61,778 bases of DNA, from contig JAKJXP020000165.1 of assembly GCA_022225965.2 (NCBI GenBank), positions 1 through 61,778 on the forward strand. The letters are read 5' to 3'. Below, in pieces: positions 10,538 through 18,404 of this stretch (its first letter is position 1; each line of letters opens with the position of its first letter). Below the pieces are notes generated by a model. The model worked only from the letters and a program-made list of their open reading frames with translations, made no database searches and was not told the DNA's origin. Made by a program: the position numbers and the translations under genes. Source of the DNA: Diatrype stigma (taxonomy: Eukaryota; Ascomycota; Sordariomycetes; Xylariales; Diatrypaceae).

Positions 10538-12052
10538 TTAAGTCTGGCCTCCAGAATTTCGCAGATCTGGCCGGTCTGGCTGGTCTCGTGAGTCTGGTCG
10601 ACCTCGTGAGTCTGGGCGGTCTGGTTGGTCTCGTGGGTCTGGCCGACTTGGCCGGTCTCGTGGATCTGGCCGGTCTGGCCGGTCTGGCCGATCTCGTGAG
10701 TCTGGTCGGTCTGACGAGGCTCGCCAGGTTTGCGGGTATTGTCGGTCTCTCTGGTCTTCTCTCGCTCCTGGTGAGCCTCCTCGCTGCCCTCCTCGCTGGG
10801 ATGACTCTGGGTGCGATTCTGCCGCGGGAGTTCTGCCGTCGCGGATTGGCAGTGACAGCACTGTCGACGGTTCGTACGAAGATGGGTTGCGACCTGCGCT
10901 AGATGGACCTCTAGGTGATGAACGTCTAGGTGAACGTCTAGGCGATGGTGTGTCTGCAGGCTCTTCTACCGTAGGCGGCACCAGGATATCGTGTGTTGCC
11001 ACCAGATGGTGGTAGAGTACAACGGAGTCGCCCATCTCGGCAGCCTTACTGGAGAGGACGCTGTTTGGTGCCGGGTCGTCTACCCTGCGATAAAAGAGTA
11101 GGAATTGCCTCCCCGGGTCCTCGAGGGACCATCGCACAGTATTGACCGCGGGCCAATCCTTTATTTGTGCAGTGGTCGGAACACCGGTGGCAGGCTCGCC
11201 ATTGAGTTTATACGCACGATAATCATGCTGTTGCTTGCGGTCCAAGCAGGTGGCAAAGCACAGATGGTAACGTCGTGACGACGTTTTGAACTCGAAGATC
11301 TGTGTCTCGGTCAACTCCCGACAGGGAGCGGAAAGCTCGAAATTCTGCAGACTCTTGAAGCCAGCGGTGAACTGTCCCGGCTTACAAAAACCGGCAGGCG
11401 GGCTCCCATACGAGACTCGGAGGAATCTCGGGAACTTGCAAGTCAATAGCACCTTATGAGATCCTATCGTGCCCTCGCCAAAGCATGCCGCGATGCTTTC
11501 GGACAACGGCTTCGCGCCGTCGTACCGCAAGTCGCCAAACTTCCTAGCATCAGCGTCCGATAGGTCATACCTGACCATATCGCCTTGCTCACCTAGCCGC
11601 CACGTTTGTCTATCGATCGGCTCGAAGTTCTCCGTCGCCAATATGCATGTATCGACGATGTCCAGGCCGAGAAGCTGGTCGAATGATGACCGGGCGACTT
11701 TATCTTCGTCGCCCCCTAGTATTTCCACCAACTGGATCTTGGCGTGGAAGTCATCACTGCGAATTCTCCCAAAGTCCTTGAAGGCCACGTCAAAGAGCCT
11801 TTGCTCTTTGATGTGTCGGTACTCGTAGCCCAGACTTAGGAGGTGGCGGAGGAACACGATGAGGCAGTCCACGACCTCGCTCCCCTCGATAGTCTCTAGG
11901 GCCCAAGTCTCCGAACCGGCACCCGAGGTCAGGCTTTGCCTATCCCACTCGTCGAAGTCACGGCTTCGGACGACCCCTGATGGCCAGGGATGTCTGCTTT
12001 GCAGCATGCGATTGATGTACAGGGGTACAAAGAATTCGCGATAATCTTTCAT
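10538..12052 (-). CDS. Unrecognised protein P2, paralogue of P1, with Arg/Asp/Pro-rich repeat tail
   Basis: An uninterrupted frame of about 504 residues from ATG 12050-12052 ([17 protein letters not shown]). A further in-frame ATG at 12115 would add 21 residues, but the downstream one matches the P1 start. Residues 1-~370 look globular: [17 protein letters not shown] early, AYKLNGEP and RQFLLFYRR late. The C-terminal ~130 residues are disordered, with [13 protein letters not shown], then tandem [10 protein letters not shown] units coded at 10545-10720. Similarity to P1 is seen in motif order, not high identity. A basic, disordered tail suits nucleic-acid or scaffold binding, but that is inference. 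The Leu/Gly-rich plus-strand frame opposite the tail is its shadow. Confidence 0.6.
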   Translation of the reverse strand: MKDYREFFVPLYINRMLQSRHPWPSGVVRSRDFDEWDRQSLTSGAGSETWALETIEGSEVVDCLIVFLRHLLSLGYEYRHIKEQRLFDVAFKDFGRIRSDDFHAKIQLVEILGGDEDKVARSSFDQLLGLDIVDTCILATENFEPIDRQTWRLGEQGDMVRYDLSDADARKFGDLRYDGAKPLSESIAACFGEGTIGSHKVLLTCKFPRFLRVSYGSPPAGFCKPGQFTAGFKSLQNFELSAPCRELTETQIFEFKTSSRRYHLCFATCLDRKQQHDYRAYKLNGEPATGVPTTAQIKDWPAVNTVRWSLEDPGRQFLLFYRRVDDPAPNSVLSSKAAEMGDSVVLYHHLVATHDILVPPTVEEPADTPSPRRSPRRSSPRGPSSAGRNPSSYEPSTVLSLPIRDGRTPAAESHPESSQRGGQRGGSPGAREDQRDRQYPQTWRASSDRPDSRDRPDRPDRPDPRDRPSRPDPRDQPDRPDSRGRPDSRDQPDRPDLRNSGGQT

Positions 12053-12115
12053 CTTGGTTACGATCAGGAACCTTGAATGAGGAAAAGACGTTGAAAAATC
12101 AATAAAATTTGGCAA

Positions 12116-12741
12116 GTTGTTGCACAGTTGTTACGATTGATGGGATTGTTGTTGACTTGTTGATAGTGACACGGTTCAATACTTATCTTTCAGTCCGTAT
12201 CTAGCATGTTCGAGTCCCATTATTGCTACCTACATACCTACATATGTAGGTGCCTTACCTACCCTTCCCTACGTACCTACCTGGTCCCTATCATGGCTTC
12301 TGTAGGTTCTGTGAGCATTTGGGATATGGCTACAAGTATGTACCTAGGTAGGTGGGGGGTTATGCCTGGGTGGTAGTGGTTATGACTGACTAGGTCCTTA
12401 GGTAGGTGGTGACAGTGGTGATTTCAGGCTGGGGCAGTAGGTTTCTGTAGGCTGCAGTCTGCAGTCTGCAGTCTGCAGTAGGCAAAGGCAGGCTACATCA
12501 GGCGGAATCAAAGGCAAACAATGGCTTTGCGGAAGACTCAGCCTACAAAGGTGAAACCCGAGACCATAGTTGGCCTGAATGGAACGAGCTTCTTCCGTGC
12601 AACAAAAGTAGATGTCCAGATCCCCCTGTAGCAACCACCTAGGACCCTATCGTGCCCGTGTGAAGACTATGACTCCTAGGTAGGCGCCCAGGGCTGGTCC
12701 CGTGCCTCGCAGCCAGCTGGACCGTTGTTTTGAATCCATCG
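12116..12741. other. Intergenic with TACC/GTAGG simple repeats
   Basis: Contains clustered TACCTAC and GTAGGTAGG motifs (12225-12420) and three tandem CTGCAGT units near 12450-12480. No gene is supported. Confidence 0.4.
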
Positions 12742-12914
12742 TGTCGCATTCAGAAGATCACAGATAGGGGTTCGGATATAGATTTAGTCCTATAGAAAAG
12801 AAGCGATCTCTAGTCTAATGAGCGGAAGAGCTATATACAGCATGCCAAGCCACTAGGTGCCGATCACCTGTTACGTAATCCAAGCTCTCCTATTGTAGCC
12901 CCTATATCGCGACA
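12742..12914 (+). mobile_element. TG...CA element B, copy 1 (173 bp), TSD CATCG
   Basis: Begins TGTCGCATTCAGAAGATCAC and ends ATATCGCGACA, so its 6-bp ends TGTCGC/GCGACA are inverted. CATCG flanks both sides exactly (12737-12741 and 12915-12919). TG...CA ends with a 5-bp duplication are the signature of integrase-inserted LTRs or tiny TRIM/SMART-like elements. Other copies are at 13708-13892 (inverted), 23501-23679, and a partial at 26163-26260. Confidence 0.85.
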
Positions 12915-13032
12915 CATCGACAAGATACTGCTATGTTGGATAGTTCCCACAGTCGTACGTATACTCATGTATGATGTGTGGCTATCATGATGTTCCATGG
13001 ACTCCGGAGGCTCTACGGGTCCCTGCCATACT

Positions 13033-13466
13033 CAGGGTATCACCCAACGCAACCACTGCAACGTAATTGCCACCATTTGGTTGCTACCAACTTTTACAAT
13101 CTATTTATTAAAAGATTCCCTAATTTCGCAACCGGTTGCACAGTTGTAATAGCTAATATTATGGCTAATATATATAGCTATAATAAGCATATTAAGGGCT
13201 AATAAGGGTTAAAAGTAAAAATATAAAGGGTAATATTTAATTATAAATAAAATATTTAAAATATAATTAAATAAGTTAAATAAATTTAAATTAAAAATAA
13301 ATAAAATATATAAAATAAATAAAATAAATAATATATATAATATATATAATATACGTATTTATAAACTTTATATATTTTTATTTTTATTTATTTAAGTATT
13401 ATTATAATTAATATAATTAATGCAATATAACTGCAATTTTGGTTGCAGTTATTGCAATCCATCCGA
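13033..13466 (-). mobile_element. Element M, copy 2, RIP-decayed and truncated
   Basis: Starts CAGGGTATCACCCAACGCAA, matching the terminal repeat of the copy at 17071-17616 in inverse orientation. The first ~100 bp are recognisable, the middle (13130-13430) is AT-saturated, and the end stops at TTGCAATCCATCCGAC without the second terminal repeat. It abuts the helicase-like fragment and probably truncates its 5' end. Confidence 0.7.
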
Positions 13467-14878
13467 CTGCCGCCGGAGTCGTGGCGCGTGGCGCACGGCT
13501 GTCATAACCGCGGCCACCTTCCGCTGCACGCGCACCTTGGAGGCGCTCCAGAAGTGGACGGGCGCGGCGCCGGTCCGGATCGAGCTCCCCCCTTCGCCCC
13601 GCAGGGTCGAGTCGAAAGCACTCCCTCTGTCGTGGTCCCTGGCCGATTTCTTAGAGGGAAGGAGAAGAGAGGAGCCCGACGACGACGAGATCGTGGAGAA
13701 CCAGTGCTGTCGCGATATAGGGGCTTCAATAGGAGAGCTTGGATTACATAACCAGATGATCGGCACCTAGTAGCTTGGCATACTGTATATAGAGAGCTTT
13801 TCCGCTCCTTAGACTAGAGATCGCTTCTTTCCATCTATAGGACTAAATCTGTATCCGAATCCATCTCTATCTGTGATCTTCTGAATACGACAAGTGCATC
13901 ATCAGCAACGCGGACGCGTTTCACTACAAGCCGAGGGGACCCTTATGCCAGAAGCTCGACAGAGACTCCATAGCGGAGGGGCTCGAGACGGCGCAGACGA
14001 TATCGATGCGACCGTCGCTGCCGTTCTCGATGCCCATGAAGCACTTCCAGTGCTTCGTCAGCGCGGGGGTCGAGACGACCCTTTTGTTCGACCCCTATAC
14101 CAGCCACCTGGTGAGGGGGGAGAGACAACTGAGCCAAAGCGAGATCGCGAAGGAGCGGTCCTGGCTCTTGAAATCCAGCGTGCCAATGGAAGCGTCGGTC
14201 TTTTACCAAACGTTCTCGTTCGAGGAGGAGAGGGCCCGGCCCGCGACCGTACTCCTCGAGTCCCGCGCCTACAATGAGGAGCTCCCTTGGACGGTGCTGA
14301 GCCACATCGGGCTTTGGCCCAACCGGCCCTTCGGCGACATGCCCGCCAGGGCACCCGTGGACGACAGGGCCGTCATGGAGACCTGCCGCCATCTAGGGAC
14401 CCTCGGCTGCATCGAGCGCGCCGAGGGACCTGCCGGGCGATACGACGCGACGGCCCTGGGCCGCATGCTCAGGCTGTGGAGTGAGAACTGGGGGAAAGAC
14501 CGAGTGCACGACCTCTTCCATGACCCGTACCTGTCCGCCACCGCAGAACAGGAGTCCGCCCTGTACTCTACCAACCTCAGACGCGTCTTGATCCGCATCG
14601 CAGCCTTGATCACCGTGCCTCTAGGCGACCTGGCGAGATGGACTGACGGTGCGAGCACCTGGCCGGTAAAGGACCGCCAGGAGAGGGAGGCGGAGACCCA
14701 AATGGCGACCATATGTGCCGGTGTCGATGCCGCACACACCCAGAACGGCGCAATCTGGAGAGCCCTCGACGTGTGGCAGAAGTGGAAGGTGGAGGGGTGC
14801 CGAGAGAGGGGCCTGGATACGCCGCGCGGGTTAACCTTCAGCGTGGCTAAGGCGAATTCGGTCTTACGGGTGACCACC
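13467..14878 (+). pseudogene. DExH-helicase-like C-terminal fragment, interrupted by element B
   Basis: Two frame pieces, 13467-13707 and 13898-14878, are separated by element B and reconnect in frame if that element and one AGTGC duplication are taken out. The second piece resembles the end of RecA domain 2 plus the winged-helix/ratchet part of DEAH/DExH helicases: FVSAGVETTLLFDPYTSHLV, then a LSQSEI segment where motif VI should follow, then a LGxLGCIE...YDATALGRML winged-helix-like segment. The usual QRxGRxGR arginines of motif VI are not preserved, so helicase activity is doubtful. Motifs I-III are absent: the 5' end is lost at element M, and the 3' end runs into repeat C at about 14878. 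The origin could be cellular, transposon or viral; the assignment is tentative. Confidence 0.45.
13708..13892 (-). mobile_element. Element B, copy 2 (185 bp, inverted), TSD AGTGC
   Basis: Reverse-oriented copy with TGTCGCGATATAG at its left and GAATACGACA at its right, flanked by exact AGTGC duplications (13703-13707 and 13893-13897). It sits inside the helicase-like coding sequence, and the empty-site frame is continuous, so the gene predates the insertion. Confidence 0.9.
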
Positions 14879-15226
14879 TCTGGCCCTTTTTGGGCCGTTT
14901 CCTGCCTCCCTGCCTCGGAGTCGTTCCGGGGCCTCTTGTTCCCTGGCCGGCGCCGACCTCCCCAGTCGTTCCGGGGTCGTTTGTTTCTTGATTGGCCGGC
15001 GCCTGCCTTATTTGGGGGTCGTTTGTTCCCCGTTTCGAAATTTTCCACTAAAGGAGGCCGGTGCGACCCTGTTGCCCGACCTTCCCGACCTCCACAACCC
15101 TCCCGACCTCCACTACCTCCCCGCTCTCCACGGCCTCCCTGCCCTCCACTACCTCCACGCCTTCCACGTCCTTACCGACCTGGATCAGATAAGGACGTTT
15201 GTTCCGGTTGCAAGTTTTCGACAGAG
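14879..15226. repeat. Dispersed repeats C (long copy) and D (part)
   Basis: 14885-15050 matches the short copy at 3290-3370 and itself holds near-duplicate GTCGTTCCGGGG segments. 15070-15226 matches repeat D at 5350-5430, with CTCCACTACCTCC-type pyrimidine-rich units. The D copy is split by the solo LTR at 15227. Confidence 0.6.
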
Positions 15227-15405
15227 TGTCAGGGGATTTGTCGACACAGAGTGAAAGGCAGAATGTAGATACTGTAGTATAGGTAGGATTTAGAAGAGCA
15301 ATAAATCCTCCCCTTCTCCATGAAGTAGGGAGGGCGAAGCCCTCCATATATAGGGTCGCTGGTGGGTCACCGCTACTATAGTGCTATCTTACATAAGTCC
15401 CTGCA
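15227..15405 (+). mobile_element. Solo LTR, 179 bp, TSD CAGAG
   Basis: Starts TGTCAGGGGATTTGTCG and ends AGTCCCTGCA. CAGAG is duplicated exactly at 15222-15226 and 15406-15410. The first ~30 bp match the element at 18158. There is no internal retroelement sequence, so it is a solo LTR left by LTR-LTR recombination, or a very small element. Confidence 0.85.
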
Positions 15406-15410
15406 CAGAG

Positions 15411-15640
15411 AGACCCAGGTCGATGGAGGGGTTGAGGCTGGTGCGGTCCTCTTGACCGCCACCATGGCCTCTGTCGGCGGTATAGTGTAGCGCAGCTCGG
15501 ACGCCAACTCGAAGATCAAGTGGAGCGTGCTGAAAGTCAGGATAATGAGCTTAGTTGACTGAGTATCTACAGCTATAGTGGAGGGAGGAATCGTCTGCTT
15601 ATATACACAAATGGCTCAGGGGCATTGTACTGTACTCGCA
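15411..15640. other. Rest of repeat D and unassigned sequence
   Basis: 15411-15480 continues repeat D (GACCCAGGTCGATGGAGGGG, GAGGCTGGTGCGG). 15490-15562 has a short coding-like end (a DANSKIKWSVLKVR stretch before a stop) that could be the 3' tail of a broken gene. Nothing firm is supported. Confidence 0.3.
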
Positions 15641-15719
15641 ACTACTCCAGCCTTGACCTTCGGTTCAACAGAGCGAAGAGGCGCAGAACAAGGACAAGAA
15701 AGACAAAGAGAAGGTGGAG

Positions 15720-17009
15720 ATGGCGGAAAAGTCGGTAGGGAAGGACGACGAGGCGGGGGGCGTGTCGCAGTGAGAATATAGCGTCATTGCCACTAGAGCG
15801 ATAACCGTTCCGTTTTTTTGATGCGACAGGGCGAGGACAGCGAGGACAATGAGACCTGCCCGCTTCTAACCGAGAAGACCCCGACCAAAAAGAAAGTCCA
15901 GGTCCCCGAGGCGAGGCGAGCAAGGTCTCCAAGAACGGCGCCGCCGCCGCCCAGAAGTCTGCCACTAAGGAGGTGGAGAAGGTCTATAGGGCCCCGCCCC
16001 TGAGGTCGATATGGGCCGAGGGCTCGAATATCGGGGCCAGCGCCAACGAGCCGGCCTGGACCGAGCAGCTGCTTATCGACATTAACGCGGCGACCGTGAT
16101 TCGGCTTCCTATTAGGGTCGTGGCCGAGACCAGGCGTGTGTTCCCGGACAAGGAAGGCCGGTACGTGACGTTCGACAATAAGGGCGCCGCTGCGGCCAGG
16201 GCCCCGGTCATCCTCAACAACATCCCCACGAGCAAGTACTGCATCGAGTTGGGGAAGACCAAGCTTTATTCAGACGTCGTGATGAGAAGCAAGGACGGCA
16301 CGTGGATCACGAACCAGTGGACGTGCAGGGACATCGTCATCGAGAGCGTCCCGAGAAAGATCCTGGGTCGGACCCCGAGATCCATCCATTCCTCCACCGG
16401 GGCTGGGAAGGAGAGGCGCATCGGGCACGACTTCTTGCGGATCGGCCTCTCCAAGCTTTACTTCGGCCCCGTCTTCGAGACGTTGCGGAACAAGTATCCC
16501 AAGCTCTTGCGCAATGTCTTGGTTACCGTGCTATTGGATAAACGCGTCCTCGGGCGTCACGGGGAACCCAGGCAAGTACGAGTACATTATGGCCCCCGGG
16601 CATCCCTCCCGCCGAGACCCAGAAGTTGTCTGAGGTCATCAGGATGTTCAACGGAAAGAGCTCCCTCTGTCAAGCCACCATCGCCATCTCCACGGTCTTT
16701 AACGGCAACCTGTCCGGCAACACCATCGTGAAAGGGGGCGAGTCGTGCGACATGAGCGTCGAGCTCCACAACGCCTTCCACATCAAGAATGTGGACTACA
16801 GGAGCCCTCCCCAGGCCTCGGCCACGGGGTTAGAGTTGACGGAGGGTCTCATGGAGTAGTGCGAGATGGTCACCAACGAGATGGCGACGAGCCGGTCCAA
16901 CGTCCTCACCGTCCTGGCGGGCGCAGACGAGGCGGCGGACGACGACGACGAGGCGACCCTTGACGAGGAGAACGAGGACTTCATCTACAGGTTCATAAAT
17001 AAGAAGTAA
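15720..17009 (+). pseudogene. Gene X, unrecognised, broken by a 66-bp element, frameshifts and a stop
   Basis: A GC-rich coding-like stretch from ATG 15720-15722. It has an acidic/lysine-rich N-terminus (GKDDEAGGEDSEDNE, TPTKKK), an alanine/lysine linker, then a probable globular part (YRAPPLRSIWAEGSN, RYVTFDNKGAAAA, TWITNQWTCRD) and a second part (CQATIAISTVFNGN, ESCDMSVELHNAFHIKN). It ends in an acidic tail (ADDDDEATLDEENEDF) before TAA at about 17007. Breaks: a 66-bp element at 15763; frame changes near 15920, 16550 and 16600 (the last at a CCCCCGGG run); and a TAG at about 16858-16860 where CAG is likely (RIP type). No family is recognised. Beta-rich composition and neighbours could fit a structural protein of a mobile or viral unit; that is speculative. 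Confidence 0.45.
15763..15828 (-). mobile_element. Miniature TG...CA element b, 66 bp, TSD GGGCG
   Basis: TGTCGCAGTGAG...GATGCGACA with 7-bp inverted ends. GGGCG is duplicated exactly at 15758-15762 and 15829-15833. It interrupts gene X, and removing it with one duplication restores a continuous frame there. Its reverse complement matches the 76-bp element at 17735-17810. The ends match element B, so b may be a deletion derivative. Confidence 0.9.
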
Positions 17010-17070
17010 GGGTAAGGATGATGTTCATATCGGTTCTGGTTTAGTTACTCGTTTAATGTCATATTGTACA

Positions 17071-17616
17071 CAGGGTGTCAAGCAACGCAATCCACTGCAA
17101 CCAGGACCTCTGGTGGATGGATTGCAGTGACTGTAACCAGCCCCTTGGATTTGGTGGATTGTCGTTGCGCAACTGCAACCAGATTGCAGTGGCGTTGCAC
17201 TGCTTGCAGTACCCAAATCGGGTTAAAATGAGGGCATATCCAAAGGTCGTAAACCGGATTTGTGGCGTTTATCTGGCTTATTCGAAGCGTCTTATTTGCA
17301 GCCCTGCCTATTAAAAGGTTCCCTTCTTATTACCCACCCATCCGACCCATTCGACCCATACCTGGGCTGCCTGGCACCCCGCCCCTTCCAGTCTCCACTT
17401 TGACCCCTATTAGCCCCTATAATCCTTGATGTGGCGGTGTATATTAGCCACACCAGCCACTGGAACATGAAACCCGTTGCGTAACCAGGGAAAGGTATCG
17501 TGGATTGCGTTGCAGGTTGCGCAATTCAGAAAAACCTCGAATGGATGGGTTGCAGAAGCTGGTGGCAACCGATCGGTGGCAATTGCGTTGCACAGGTTGC
17601 GTTGCGTGACACCCTG
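17071..17616 (+). mobile_element. Element M, copy 3, best preserved (546 bp, TIRs)
   Basis: Terminal inverted repeats CAGGGTGTCAAGCAACGCAA and its near-perfect inverse ending GCGTGACACCCTG. The interior is rich in TGCAAC/GTTGCA and has no transposase frame. No clear target duplication is visible at the boundaries I chose. It lies between genes X and Y. Related copies: 3546-4107 and 13033-13466 (inverse), 61413-61690 (same orientation, partial). Confidence 0.8.
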
Positions 17617-17734
17617 TCTCCTTCATGGAGGGCAGGATAAGAACGAACCTCGACACCGCCAAGACGACCATAGAGATGTTGAAGTCGCTTGAGAGGATCG
17701 CGGAGCCGGCGACCTTCGCCCAGGTCTGCAGGGC

Positions 17735-17810
17735 TGTCACATCACAAAAACAGAACCGTTATTGCTTTTAGTGGCAATAACGCTATATATTCTTATTGCA
17801 ATATGCAACA
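17735..17810 (+). mobile_element. Miniature element b, copy 2, 76 bp, TSD AGGGC
   Basis: TGTCACATCAC...ATATGCAACA, the same family as 15763-15828 in opposite orientation, with a slightly longer interior. AGGGC is duplicated at 17730-17734 and 17811-17815. It is inserted in gene Y. Confidence 0.85.
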
Positions 17811-18157
17811 AGGGCCTACTTTGCCATATCTTGCACGACGCCCTTTAAGGTCATTTGTATGGGGATCAGCCTTTATAAAACGGGATCTTGCCCCATTTCG
17901 CGTCCGGATTGGCCTATTACCCCAGGGCATGCAAGGGCTCCAAACCTTCCCTTTAGATCCTCTCGCAGGCCATGGCCATGTACGCGGTCGGGCTCGATAG
18001 GAACTTTATTTCCTCAAGACCGCATCTGGATCAGACCACGTTTCCGACGCAAGACGTTTGTATGGCCAGGTTCGCGGAAATGCTTAGGATGTCGTACATC
18101 TGCTCGGAGTCCGGGGTGTTATTCATTAACTGCTTCCCCATTATCACCAAGATGAAC

Positions 18158-18343
18158 TGTCAGGGAATTTGTCGCATCAGAGTGATAGGGGACAACTGCT
18201 AGGTGGGGGGAAGGAAGGAAACAGAATAATTCGTGCCCTATGGAAGCTAAAGGGGGAGGAAGTTCCCTTATATAGCCGTATCACTAGTAAGTAAAGTGGG
18301 ATCTTATGGATCGCTACACCCCCTCACACTTAAGCCCCTGACA
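18158..18343 (+). mobile_element. Solo LTR, 186 bp, TSD TGAAC
   Basis: Starts TGTCAGGGAATTTGTCGC and ends GCCCCTGACA. TGAAC is duplicated exactly at 18153-18157 and 18344-18348. Same family as 15227-15405 by its start. It is inserted a few codons before the end of gene Y. Confidence 0.9.
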
Positions 18344-18404
18344 TGAACTATGAGAAATGAATCACGGCTAATCTAGTGCTATATAAATCCATGATAAGAA
18401 GCAA

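Larger units (their letters stand above)
17625..18360 (+). pseudogene. Gene Y, unrecognised, broken by two insertions
   Basis: The coding-like frame starts at ATG 17625 (NLDTAKTTIEMLKSLERIAE), is cut by a 76-bp element at 17735-17810, continues through YFAISCTTPFKVICMGISL, and changes frame or is spliced between about 17900 and 17960 (CCCTTTAG at about 17953 could be a 3' splice site). It goes on through DRNFISSRPHLDQTTF and CMARFAEMLRMSYIC and is cut again by a solo LTR at 18158. The stop in the empty site is TGA 18358-18360. The product would be roughly 150 residues. The reading frame across the first insertion is continuous once the element and one AGGGC copy are removed. I do not recognise the protein; it lies just downstream of gene X on the same strand. 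Confidence 0.45.

Noticed and set aside
10444..10902. Leucine/glycine-rich 152-aa plus-strand frame
   Set aside because: It is the exact opposite strand of the Arg/Asp/Pro repeat tail of P2; the repeat keeps both strands open.
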